A stretch of 64,000 nt of DNA from EX4484-217-1 sp964496035 (lineage in GTDB: Archaea > Thermoproteota > Thermoprotei_A > EX4484-217-1). Under the pieces are notes generated by a model. It was not told the origin of the DNA and did not search any database. It was given only the letters and a program-made list of their open reading frames with translations. Below, in pieces: positions 53,694 through 61,554 of the stretch. Position 1 is the stretch's first letter. The number at the start of each line of letters is the position of its first letter. A program made the translations under genes and the position numbers. Where the stretch lies: NCBI GenBank assembly GCA_964496035.1, contig CAZBXI010000002.1, positions 1 through 64,000 on the forward strand, given 5' to 3'.

Positions 53694-54665
53694 GTGGTGG
53701 CAATATTGTACTTAGACATTGCCGTTAGAGGAGCTAAAAGTAGTTACTACGTTAGAACAATAATTGACTGGCTATATGAAATTAAAGACATTATTGAAGA
53801 TGAATATTCGGCTAAAGTGAAAATCCATCATGTTGAAGAACCTTCAGAAATACCTGAAGTATATGTTTGTGGAGAATTTGCTTTTTCAGGTTTACCGGAT
53901 AATGAAGGAGAACTTATCGAAATTATAAAGTCTGTTGTTGAGAGAAAAATTATAAAGCAAGAGAATATCAACTTATGTTCTAAGAAGGAGAAGTATGGTG
54001 GTGAAAAACTGAAGGAAGAACATGTTTGCGGATATCATGATGCAGCAAGCCTGAATAGTACAAAAGACACGTCCTCCCTAGAAAAGATCGTTCATGATAT
54101 TGAGAAAATGGTGATCGACACCTTAGGTTTTGAACCAGTTCATGGATTCCCGCACATTGAGAGAGTTATGAAAATTGCTTTTAAACTCGCTGAAGACTTT
54201 AAAGAAGTAAATCCTTTAGTTCTTAAATTAGCTGTTCTGCTTCACGATATTGGCAGGGTTGAAGAGGAAACATTACGTAAACATCATGCTATTCTTAGTG
54301 CGGAGATGGCTAAGAAGCTTCTAGTACAGTATGGGTTCTCTCAAGAAATCATAGACAAAGTTGTTGACGCTATTCTAGCCCATAGTTTTACCTTAAAATA
54401 TACACCTAAGACTATTGAAGGTAGAATTCTAAGCGATGCCGATAAGCTTGATGCCTTGGGTGCCGTTGGTATTATGAGAGTTTTTATGGAATCCGCTTAC
54501 AGAGGTAGAACCTTGGAGGAAGCAATAAATCACTTCTATGAAAAGCTGTTTAAGCTAAAAGATCTCATGTGGACCGAAAAAGCTAAGAAAATGGCTGAGA
54601 AAAGATATAAGTTCATGGTTTACTTCCTAGACAGATTGGAGAAGGAAATAGAAGCAGAAGAGTAA
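53694..54665 (+). CDS. HD-domain phosphohydrolase with N-terminal thioredoxin-like domain
   Basis: 323 residues. Residues 1-90 look like a small alpha/beta (thioredoxin-like, cysteine-poor) domain; about 90-130 is a linker with Cys; the HD domain (140-320) has HGFPHIERV, LLHDIGR, HHAILSAEMA and LSDADKLDALGAVG, complete metal ligands. Activity on nucleotides or RNA is typical. GTG start; TTTTAAATA at about 53669 is a likely TATA element. Confidence 0.78.
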   Translation: MVAILYLDIAVRGAKSSYYVRTIIDWLYEIKDIIEDEYSAKVKIHHVEEPSEIPEVYVCGEFAFSGLPDNEGELIEIIKSVVERKIIKQENINLCSKKEKYGGEKLKEEHVCGYHDAASLNSTKDTSSLEKIVHDIEKMVIDTLGFEPVHGFPHIERVMKIAFKLAEDFKEVNPLVLKLAVLLHDIGRVEEETLRKHHAILSAEMAKKLLVQYGFSQEIIDKVVDAILAHSFTLKYTPKTIEGRILSDADKLDALGAVGIMRVFMESAYRGRTLEEAINHFYEKLFKLKDLMWTEKAKKMAEKRYKFMVYFLDRLEKEIEAEE

Positions 54666-54673
54666 GATTAGAA

Positions 54674-55327
54674 ATGTCTAATGAATCAATTATAGGTTTA
54701 CTTATAACGGTACAGCTCCTCTCTGCAACAGGAGCACTTGCACCAGGCCCTCTTTTTGTAACAAATCTCATCTATGGTATTCGTGGAGGTTGGAGATCTG
54801 GTTTCAAGGTAGCTCTAGGGCATATGATTGTCGAGTTTCCCCTATATATGACTATAGGTTTAGGGCTAATTTCCATAATGTATATGGCTAATTTCAAAGT
54901 ATTTCTGGGAGTTTTAGGAGGTACGGTTATGTTAATTTTCGGAACATTACAAATAGCTAATGTTTTAAAGGGAAAAAGTGAGTTAGCTAGTATGAAACTT
55001 GAAAAACATGGACCATTAATTATGGGAATTTTATTATCAGCTTTTAATCCATTCTTTATTCTTTGGTGGTTGTTTATAGGTTCTACATTTATTTACGCTA
55101 CAATAAACATTCTATCATACTACGGATTACCCTTAATATACGTCTCTCATGTATGGATGGACTTTGTTTGGCTTTCTTTTACAGCTCACATGGCTTTCAT
55201 TGGAAAAAATATTTTGAGGGAAAAATATTATAGGTTCTTCGTTGGAATTCTAGGGTTAATACTTATAGTTTTTGGTGTTCACTTTATTTCTAAGAGCGTA
55301 TGGAACATTAGCGTATTGCCTTTCTAA
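54674..55327 (+). CDS. LysE/RhtB-family membrane transporter
   Basis: 217 residues, six membrane segments. SATGALAPGPLFVTNLIYG is the N-terminal LysE signature (APGP), with GWRSGFKVALGHMIVE after it and FNPFFILWW at the start of the fourth segment. Family members export amino acids or metals. Nine bases after the HD gene; functional link unclear. Confidence 0.82.
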   Translation: MSNESIIGLLITVQLLSATGALAPGPLFVTNLIYGIRGGWRSGFKVALGHMIVEFPLYMTIGLGLISIMYMANFKVFLGVLGGTVMLIFGTLQIANVLKGKSELASMKLEKHGPLIMGILLSAFNPFFILWWLFIGSTFIYATINILSYYGLPLIYVSHVWMDFVWLSFTAHMAFIGKNILREKYYRFFVGILGLILIVFGVHFISKSVWNISVLPF

Positions 55328-55348
55328 TGCTTTTGCTTTTAGCAGAGA

Positions 55349-55807
55349 TTACTCGCTATAGCTTATTCTCTTTACGAACTTCATTTTAGATAGTGCCTTA
55401 AGCTTGACTATATTTTTCGGTATTATAACTTCATCTACGAAAACTATCGAATGTACTTTCTTGCTGAACGTTTCAAGGTCAACAGTATTGTCGAATATAA
55501 GTTTCTTAATATTCCTAAATCTCACCTTTCCTTCAACATCCTCTAAATCCTTCTTTGAAACTACTAGTTCATCTAAATCTCCAATAGTAATAGTTTTTAA
55601 TGTTGTTTCCATACCCTCTCTTACCCTTTGAACTAATTCATAAGATCCTTCAGCTAATGATAGGAATACTCTAAGTGCTTCGTTAACTACTTCACCAACT
55701 GTTTCACCAATAGACTTAGCTAATGCCGAAGCCTTAGCATATAGTTCTTCATCAATATTTCTTATCGTAACAGTTTTCTTCTTAGGTTTCTCGGACATCC
55801 TTGTCAC
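55349..55807 (-). CDS. Ribbon-helix-helix protein with C-terminal repeat-like domain
   Basis: 152 residues. Residues 10-50 (KTVTIRNIDEELYAKASALA, then VGEVVNEALRVFLS) form a CopG-type DNA-binding domain. The last 85 residues have short strands in series (TITIGDLDELVVS, RFRNIKKLIFDN, SIVFVDEVIIPKNIV) that look like a small solenoid. No toxin gene follows. Possible autoregulator or antitoxin. Confidence 0.65.
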   Translation of the reverse strand: MTRMSEKPKKKTVTIRNIDEELYAKASALAKSIGETVGEVVNEALRVFLSLAEGSYELVQRVREGMETTLKTITIGDLDELVVSKKDLEDVEGKVRFRNIKKLIFDNTVDLETFSKKVHSIVFVDEVIIPKNIVKLKALSKMKFVKRISYSE

Positions 55808-55860
55808 CTATGTAATACTTGCAATACTAGAAATATAAGCTTTACTCCTATTATTGAGAA

Positions 55861-55870
55861 AGTTTAAAAA
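55861..55870 (+). promoter_or_regulatory. TATA-like element of the tRNA-Gln gene
   Basis: AGTTTAAAAA lies 31-40 bp upstream of the first tRNA base (55901), the normal archaeal distance. Confidence 0.5.
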
Positions 55871-55924
55871 ATGAATAGTAAATAGTGTTTAAAATAGAGA
55901 AGCCGGGTCGTCTAGCGGTCAAGG

Positions 55925-56926
55925 ATGCGGGGCTTTGCGGACCGTCGGCTATCCTCTTCCTATCCCCCTTCTTTACATGAACATAGATTAGCAAGCAGAG
56001 AAACTATTCTTAAGAAAGTCAAGAGTATCTTGAAGGAATCCCTAAGAAATTATAGGAATGACCTAAAAAATAGAACTTTTCTGCATAGTAAGAATTTTAA
56101 GACAGAATACGTGATAAATTCCTATAGTGGTTTAGCAAACATTATACATAATATGATCAATGAAAGCATAAGATACACAGTAAATTCCATTATTCCCCAT
56201 ATACTCAATTTGTTGAGGCAGGGAAATTACAACCTATATGTGAAAACATGTATGAAAACCATTAACTTTAAAATTAACGCAGACCGTTGCATATTGAGAA
56301 TAGGATACTTTGACGGAAATATTATAATGGACATTCACTTTAAAAATTTAAAAACGATCAAAATTAAGTCTGAAATTTCTGCAAAACCATGTAATTATGA
56401 GGCTTTCATAGGTTTCTTGCTTAGCGATGGAGCTATTAAGGGAAAGAACATAAGAATGCGTACAACAAAACATTGGCAAGCAGTATTGTGGATTTTAATA
56501 AATTCGCCAAACGTATTTAGCTTAAGGGTAGACTCAGTAACTGTTTCCACTAAAGGAGAGCTGAGACCAGCTTTGAATATTTCTAGTCCCAGGATCTTTG
56601 AAGTTACAACTAAAAGTTTGTTATTATTAAACAATCCTATCTCATGGTTTTTCTACATTCTAGGTGACGGATCTGTTGGTTATAGGAAAATAGAAATTTC
56701 ATGTAGCCTAAACTACTTCGAAAAATTAGCTAATAAGCTTAAAGCGTTAGGCTATAAACCTAAGCTAAGACCCGAGAAGAGATTAATTGTTCTGACTGGG
56801 AATTCTATGAGAAAATTCTCTGAATGGATAGTAGCAAACGTGATTAAATGTGGCTTAAATGAACCTCTTGAGCACTTAAAAGTAAGTAAATGGTTAGAAA
56901 TGAAACATTATGCAATGATGAGGTAA
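55925..56926 (+). CDS. LAGLIDADG homing endonuclease inside the tRNA intron
   Basis: 333 codons from an ATG that lies in the tRNA exon (55925); 331 codons lie within or after the splice site, so the natural start is unclear. Two dodecapeptide motifs are seen: FIGFLLSDGAIKG near residue 161 and WFFYILGDGSVGY near 240, each with the catalytic Asp. This is the monomeric two-motif type. The N-terminal 130 residues are a helical extension. In a circular intron RNA, the ATG at 56961 would read in frame through the junction into this ORF. The enzyme would cut intronless tRNA-Gln genes and so spread the intron. Confidence 0.85.
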   Translation: MRGFADRRLSSSYPPSLHEHRLASRETILKKVKSILKESLRNYRNDLKNRTFLHSKNFKTEYVINSYSGLANIIHNMINESIRYTVNSIIPHILNLLRQGNYNLYVKTCMKTINFKINADRCILRIGYFDGNIIMDIHFKNLKTIKIKSEISAKPCNYEAFIGFLLSDGAIKGKNIRMRTTKHWQAVLWILINSPNVFSLRVDSVTVSTKGELRPALNISSPRIFEVTTKSLLLLNNPISWFFYILGDGSVGYRKIEISCSLNYFEKLANKLKALGYKPKLRPEKRLIVLTGNSMRKFSEWIVANVIKCGLNEPLEHLKVSKWLEMKHYAMMR

Positions 56927-56987
56927 AGTATTTATATAAGGTCAAAAGTACAACTGATACATGGTAGCCGACGGTCCGCAACCCGAC
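55934..56987 (+). other. Large tRNA intron (32/33) carrying a homing endonuclease
   Basis: 1054 nt. Its ends pair over 17 bp (TTGCGGACCGTCGGCTA with TAGCCGACGGTCCGCAA) just inside the splice bulges. Splicing by the archaeal endonuclease and joining by RtcB would give a circular intron RNA. Inserted at the unusual position 32/33. Confidence 0.8.
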
Positions 56988-56992
56988 TCTGG

Positions 56993-57008
56993 CGGGGGAA
57001 CCGGAGAA
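56993..57008 (+). other. 16-nt canonical tRNA intron (37/38)
   Basis: CGGGGGAACCGGAGAA. With exon bases 32-35 (CTCT) pairing GGAG and bulges GG^C and AA^C on either side of this 4-bp helix, next to the anticodon stem, it forms a strict BHB. Intron A must be absent for the CTCT stretch to be joined, so A is probably removed first or folds independently. Confidence 0.75.
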
Positions 57009-57159
57009 CCCCCGTGACCGGGGTTCGAATCCCCGCCCGGCTACCAACAATTACCTATAGCACTACAATTACCGCTTAATTGCTGGAAGTTGCAGCGTAA
57101 TTGAATTATTAATATGAGTTTTCGGTTTAATTATCATATTCTTCAATTTTGAAAAGCAA

Positions 57160-57170
57160 TATTTAATTAT
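57160..57170 (+). promoter_or_regulatory. TATA-like element of the hydrogenase operon
   Basis: TATTTAATTAT is 36-46 bp before the TTG start of the first hydrogenase gene. The 160-bp gap between tRNA and operon holds nothing else that I recognise. Confidence 0.4.
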
Positions 57171-57205
57171 CATGGCTTCTTATACTATGAAGGTAGGGAT
57201 GAATA

Positions 57206-57712
57206 TTGGGGACTACTGCTGAAAGTATTTCTACAGAAGTTTCTGCTGAGAGTAGGGTTCTGGTTCATGACAGTTCAAAATGTACGGCATGTACTACATG
57301 TATGATTGCTTGTTCTATGAAGCATTTTGGTGTTGCCGATTATGAGAAGTCTTTCATAAAAATAATATTTAACCCCGTTTTCAAGGCTTTCGAAGCAGCA
57401 TATTGCCATCATTGCGATGAACCCTATTGCTTAAACATATGTCCTGTAAATGCTATCTACAAGGATAAGTTACCGGATGGAACGGTAATTGTGCGTATAA
57501 GCACTCTTAAATGCATAGGCTGTGGTTCATGTAGACTGGCTTGTCCTATGTCTATACCTCATGAAGACCCTGTTATGAGAGTCGCCGTTAAATGCGATTT
57601 ATGTGACGGCGACCCTGAATGTGTCAAAGTATGTCCTACACATGCATTAAGATTTGTTCCTAGAAGTGAAGCACTAAACTTTCTTAAAAAAGTCTATGGG
57701 TGGCAGGGTTAA
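57206..57712 (+). CDS. Polyferredoxin subunit, HycB/CooF-like
   Basis: 168 residues. Four [4Fe-4S] Cys groups: CTACTTCMIAC near 27-37, CHHCDEPYCLNIC near 67-79, CIGCGSCRLAC near 96-106 and CDLCDGDPECVKVC near 120-135. Electron carrier to a membrane hydrogenase, at the cytoplasmic face. TTG start; no closer ATG is in frame. First gene of the operon; its stop overlaps the next start (TAATG). Confidence 0.85.
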   Translation: MGTTAESISTEVSAESRVLVHDSSKCTACTTCMIACSMKHFGVADYEKSFIKIIFNPVFKAFEAAYCHHCDEPYCLNICPVNAIYKDKLPDGTVIVRISTLKCIGCGSCRLACPMSIPHEDPVMRVAVKCDLCDGDPECVKVCPTHALRFVPRSEALNFLKKVYGWQG

Positions 57713-58854
57713 TGTTCGTAATTATCGCAACGTTTGGCGTAATAACGTTACTTATACCAGCCTTTCTAGCTCTCATAGAGAACGATATGGAAAGGATTAT
57801 TGCATATTCTGCAGTAAGCCAAATGGGGTACATTATCTTAGCCTTAGGTTTTGGTTCTGCTTTAGGTTTATCAGCAGCATTATTCCACATGTTTAATCAT
57901 GCTCTTCTGGAATCAATGCTCTCCTTAGCGGCTGGAGCAGTTATTTACGCTACTGGAACACGTGATATAACAAAACTTGGAGGGTTAATAAGTAAGACAC
58001 CAATTACAGCTTTAGCTGTTCTAGTAGGTGGCTTAGCTGTTGCAGGGTTACCTCCATTGAACGGTTTTGCAAGTAAGCTTCTAATATATGAAGCAGGTTT
58101 AGAAGCATCATTTAGAATAGGAGGTGTTATCGGAAGACTTTACTTATTATATACTTTAGTAGCCATATTTGTTAGTGCATTAACACTACTCTACTTCATG
58201 AGACTATTTTACTCCGTGTTCCTAGGTCTGCCTTCAAAACTAACGTTAGAAGCACGGAAGGTACCATTAATTATGAAAGTGCCCTTAATGATTCTAGCAA
58301 CGTTCTCTATAATTATTGGTGTTGCTCCCCAGATCATAGTAGGTCCTTTAATAAACCCTGCGGTAGTAAACATTCTGGGCTTAAGTAAGCCGCCGGTTGA
58401 AGTAACTTTTCTCGGATATAGTACTAGTATAGGGTTCTATAGTGCAACCATTTTAACACTGGTACTATTAGCTTCTGCATCCATAGTACTCCTAATATAC
58501 TACATTAGCTTAACATTTTATAAAAGAACAACATTACCACCAGTTAAGGTTGTTGAGGAATTAAAAGACTTTAAGTATGAAGTTTTCACCGGTGGTGAAG
58601 CTACACCACCATTGTTACCTCTTGAGGAAACTAAGGTAACACCTGAAGAATTCGTGTTTGCATTGAAAACAGCGTTCTCTAAACTCTATGCATTCTCTAT
58701 GAAGGGAGGATATGAACGCTTAATAATACGTGCCGCAGAGAAAATTTTCGGTTTTAGTAATGAATTCGATATTATAAGGTTTGAAAATGTAAGTAGCTAT
58801 GTAACCCTATACGTTTTAATAGCATTAATAGTGCTCTTGTACGTGCTAAGGTGA
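57712..58854 (+). CDS. Antiporter-like hydrogenase subunit, N-terminally shortened (HyfB/NuoN/MrpD type)
   Basis: About 380 residues, eight or more membrane helices. It begins at the family segment ALIENDMERIIAYSAVSQMGY (end of TM7 and TM8 in full-length members), so about seven N-terminal helices are missing. Conserved HMFNHALLESMLSLAAG occurs with Glu where most members have Lys (HALxK). A GTG at 57700 is in frame, but the upstream frame closes at 57685. The reading frame is clean and stop/start-coupled, which argues against simple decay. Confidence 0.78.
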   Translation: MFVIIATFGVITLLIPAFLALIENDMERIIAYSAVSQMGYIILALGFGSALGLSAALFHMFNHALLESMLSLAAGAVIYATGTRDITKLGGLISKTPITALAVLVGGLAVAGLPPLNGFASKLLIYEAGLEASFRIGGVIGRLYLLYTLVAIFVSALTLLYFMRLFYSVFLGLPSKLTLEARKVPLIMKVPLMILATFSIIIGVAPQIIVGPLINPAVVNILGLSKPPVEVTFLGYSTSIGFYSATILTLVLLASASIVLLIYYISLTFYKRTTLPPVKVVEELKDFKYEVFTGGEATPPLLPLEETKVTPEEFVFALKTAFSKLYAFSMKGGYERLIIRAAEKIFGFSNEFDIIRFENVSSYVTLYVLIALIVLLYVLR

Positions 58855-59495
58855 AACTTATGGAGGAATTTCTAAGCAAAATTCTTGAAAAACATAAGGA
58901 TAAAATCGTTAGGGTTAAAGAAATTGTACCATGGAGGGTAATATTCGAAGTACCTAGTGGAAAGTTAAAGGAATTGGCAAAAGATGTCTTTGAAACCTAT
59001 GGGTTCAGATTATCAACAATATCTACTTTAGACCAAGGATTCTACTTTGAATTACTTTACCACTTCGTGAAGGATAAGTACATATTAACATTAAAAACTA
59101 TTATATCTAAAGAAAATCCGAGAATACCTTCACTAACGGACACTATTCCCGGAGCAAATTGGCTTGAAAGAGAAGTCAGAGACTTGTTTGGAATAGAATT
59201 TGAGGGTCATGTAGAACCCGAGAGAGTTGTTTTACCACCGGATTGGACTCTTGAACCGCCACTTAGAAAACCTATTGCGCCTAAACTTCCGCCAACATAT
59301 GCTGAGTACTTAGTAAACCTCACAAGCAAGGCAGCTTTAGCTTCCGTAACAGGTATTGTTAAGAGAAGAAGAACTAAAATGGGTTTACCCGAGGTAGTGG
59401 CACCTGTTCTAGAGTCTAAGAAGGTCATTGAGGAGATAAAGAAGATTTCCAAAGAACTCGAAGTAAATAGGAAAGTACCTGTTAGGAAGTGTTAG
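58851..59495 (+). CDS. NuoC/HycE-N-like hydrogenase subunit (30-kDa type)
   Basis: 214 residues. ENPRIPSLTDTIPGANWLER and EVRDLFGIEFEGHVEPERVV with LPPDW are the signatures of the 30-kDa subunit (NuoC, HycE N-terminus, EchD). It is separate from the large subunit, with the HdrB-like gene placed between them, which is unusual. GTG start overlapping the previous gene by four bases. Confidence 0.87.
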   Translation: MKLMEEFLSKILEKHKDKIVRVKEIVPWRVIFEVPSGKLKELAKDVFETYGFRLSTISTLDQGFYFELLYHFVKDKYILTLKTIISKENPRIPSLTDTIPGANWLEREVRDLFGIEFEGHVEPERVVLPPDWTLEPPLRKPIAPKLPPTYAEYLVNLTSKAALASVTGIVKRRRTKMGLPEVVAPVLESKKVIEEIKKISKELEVNRKVPVRKC

Positions 59496-59498
59496 ATT

Positions 59499-60374
59499 AT
59501 GCCTAAATACATATTTTACCCTGGCTGCTACATTTCAACAATGCTTCCACATGTTGAAGTAGCTATTAGGTTTATTCTTAAAAAATTCAACATCGAGACC
59601 GTGGAGCTTGAAGATCTATCATGTTGTCCGCCTAGAATCAGTAGCATAGCAGATGAGCTTTTCTGGCTAACCTTAGCTGTTAGAAACCTTGCAATAGCTG
59701 AGAACAAGGGATTAGACATTTTAACTCCATGTAATGGATGTTTCGAATCATTTTTCGAAGCTAGAATAATGTTTATGGAAAGAAAAGATCTTAGAGAAAA
59801 AGTTTCCAACATACTTTCAAAACTAGGATATAGGTTTGAAGGCAAAATTAAGCCTAAACACTTAGTTGAAGTCTTATATGAAGATGTAGGTTTAGAGAAG
59901 ATAAAGGAAAATATAGTTAAACCCCTTAATGGGCTAAGAGTTGCTGTTCATTACGGATGTCACTTGTTCGTCGTAGAGCTTGGTGAAGATGTTTGGAAGA
60001 AACCTAAAATGACTGATGAGTTAATAAAGATCACTGGAGCTGAACTTGTTAAGGATGGACTGGAAAGGCTATGTTGCGGTTTTGTACCTTCAACCGTAGA
60101 TGATGCTTTCAGCTTAACCTACAGAACAGAAGTTAGGTTGAAAAGCGTTAAGGAACTAGGTGTTGATGCTCTTGTAACACCATGCCCACAATGCTTAATG
60201 AGACTTGAATTTGGTCAAGTAAGGCTTAAGGCAAAAGCAAGATATGATGTACCTATAATTCATTTGGCAGAGCTTCTAGCATTAGCTCTAGGTTTAGACC
60301 CTAAGAAATTCGGTTTTATAGTATATCATAAATCTCCTACAAAACTTATTCTTCAGAAAATTGGTTTAGGGTGA
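59499..60374 (+). CDS. HdrB-like protein with two CCG domains
   Basis: 291 residues. Two complete C-x31-38-CC-x33-34-CxxC motifs: first PGC (residue 9), SCCPP and CNGC; second HYGCH, LCCGF and CPQC. These hold the non-cubane [4Fe-4S] clusters at which HdrB reduces CoM-S-S-CoB or, in relatives, other disulfides or quinone-like acceptors. No HdrC or HdrA gene is adjacent; the operon's ferredoxin subunits may take HdrC's place. Three bases after the NuoC-like gene, so a true operon member. Confidence 0.85.
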   Translation: MPKYIFYPGCYISTMLPHVEVAIRFILKKFNIETVELEDLSCCPPRISSIADELFWLTLAVRNLAIAENKGLDILTPCNGCFESFFEARIMFMERKDLREKVSNILSKLGYRFEGKIKPKHLVEVLYEDVGLEKIKENIVKPLNGLRVAVHYGCHLFVVELGEDVWKKPKMTDELIKITGAELVKDGLERLCCGFVPSTVDDAFSLTYRTEVRLKSVKELGVDALVTPCPQCLMRLEFGQVRLKAKARYDVPIIHLAELLALALGLDPKKFGFIVYHKSPTKLILQKIGLG

Positions 60375-60378
60375 AAAC

Positions 60379-61554
60379 ATGGGTATGTGTAGTCGTAAAG
60401 TTTACTCTGTACCTGTAGGTCCATATCACCCGGCACTTGAGGAAATGGCTTTCTATAAGGTTTATGTTGAAGGAGAGAGAATAGTTAATGCTTTAATTAA
60501 ACCTGGTTTTAACCATAGAGGTATTGAAAAGCTTGCTATGAGAAGAAGTTACCGTAGAAATGTTCAGCTTTTCGAGAGGGTTTGTGGAATATGCTCTGCC
60601 GCCCATACTACAGCTTATTGTGTTGCTGTTGAGAGATGCTTAAAGATCGATGTTCCTAAAAGAGCACAATACATTAGAGTTGTTCAGGCTGAAGCAAATA
60701 GAGTTCATAGCCATCTATTATGGTTTGGAATTGCAATGCACGTAATAGGTTTCGACACATTATTCATGCACTCATGGGCTATTAGGGAAGACATTTTAGA
60801 CATCGTAGAAACATTAACGGGAAATAGGGTAAACTACTCCGTAAACACTATTGGCGGTGTTCGTAGAGACATAGCACCGGAAATGGGTAAGTACATTCTT
60901 GAAAAACTAGATAAAGTTGAGAAGGGAACAAAATACCTTATTAGAGCGGTTAAGGAAGACCCGACAATAAAGGCTAGAACGAAGGAGGTAGGTGTTTTAA
61001 CTAAGGAAGAAGCTAAGAAATACTGTGTTGTTGGACCTACAGCTAGAGCTTCAGGAATAGAGGAGGACATTAGGAGAGCTGATCCGCACATAAACTACGA
61101 AGATTTCGACTTCGAAGTATGCGTCGAAGATACATGTGATGTTTATGCTAGGATTATGGTAAGGCTTAGAGAGACCTTAGAATCCATAAAGATAGTGAGG
61201 CAGGCTATCAAAAACTTACCTGAAGGACCTTTAATGGCTGAGTTAACTGTTCCTAGACCAAATGAGGATATTGGTAGAACGGAAGCACCAAGAGGAGAAC
61301 TAATATACTATATTAGGTCAAATTACACCAATGTTCCAGAAAGGGTAAAATTGAGAACACCAACATTCGTAAATCTACCCTCAACTAAGCCCATGCTCAT
61401 AGGTGATAAATTAGCTGATGCACCTCAAATAATTGTAAGCATAGATCCATGCTTAACATGTAACGATAGGCTTGCCATAATAGATGTGAGAACAGGAAAG
61501 AAAAAGACAATACTTCTTGATGAAATCATAAGGAGGAGAGGTAAAATATGGTAG
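60379..61554 (+). CDS. Group 4 [NiFe]-hydrogenase large subunit
   Basis: 391 residues. Both nickel-binding Cys pairs are present: RVCGICSAAHTTAY near residue 68 and DPCLTCNDR near 362, so it should hold a real NiFe site rather than the Cys-free NuoD site. VGPYHPALEE at the start and GFNHRGIEKLAMRRSYRRNV are group 4 signatures. The last 20 residues after DPCLTC are short, so a cleavable C-terminal extension is minimal, as in Ech- and Hyf-like enzymes. Overlaps the next gene by seven bases. Confidence 0.9.
   Translation: MGMCSRKVYSVPVGPYHPALEEMAFYKVYVEGERIVNALIKPGFNHRGIEKLAMRRSYRRNVQLFERVCGICSAAHTTAYCVAVERCLKIDVPKRAQYIRVVQAEANRVHSHLLWFGIAMHVIGFDTLFMHSWAIREDILDIVETLTGNRVNYSVNTIGGVRRDIAPEMGKYILEKLDKVEKGTKYLIRAVKEDPTIKARTKEVGVLTKEEAKKYCVVGPTARASGIEEDIRRADPHINYEDFDFEVCVEDTCDVYARIMVRLRETLESIKIVRQAIKNLPEGPLMAELTVPRPNEDIGRTEAPRGELIYYIRSNYTNVPERVKLRTPTFVNLPSTKPMLIGDKLADAPQIIVSIDPCLTCNDRLAIIDVRTGKKKTILLDEIIRRRGKIW

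Larger units (their letters stand above)
55901..57046 (+). tRNA. tRNA-Gln(CUG) with two introns
   Basis: Three exons: 55901-55933 (to base 32), 56988-56992 (bases 33-37, T CTG G) and 57009-57043 (38-73), with CCA encoded at 57044-57046. The mature molecule has a perfect 7-bp acceptor (AGCCGGG/CCCGGCT), an anticodon stem CGGGG/CCCCG, anticodon CTG, T-arm CGGGG-TTCGAAT-CCCCG and discriminator A, as in archaeal tRNA-Gln. Intron A (1054 nt, between 32 and 33) has a BHB: central 4-bp CGGG/CCCG, bulges GC^T and AC^T, then a perfect 17-bp helix. Intron B (16 nt, canonical 37/38) has its own BHB. The D-loop has one extra A and base 9 is C. Confidence 0.88.

Noticed and set aside
56993..57014. Long variable arm of a class II tRNA (GGGGG/CCCCC hairpin)
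   Set aside because: The CCCCG is needed for the anticodon stem and the hairpin is explained as intron B; acceptor and T-arm are those of tRNA-Gln.
55901..57046. Single-intron tRNA-Gln with anticodon TTG
   Set aside because: Reading CTTTG as the loop leaves no BHB at the splice site (the 17-bp duplex has no bulges there) and base 37 would be C. The two-intron model gives two strict BHB motifs and anticodon CTG.
59499..60374. Proof of methanogenesis from HdrB
   Set aside because: HdrB-like CCG proteins occur in many non-methanogens; no mcr, mtr or hdrA genes are in the window.
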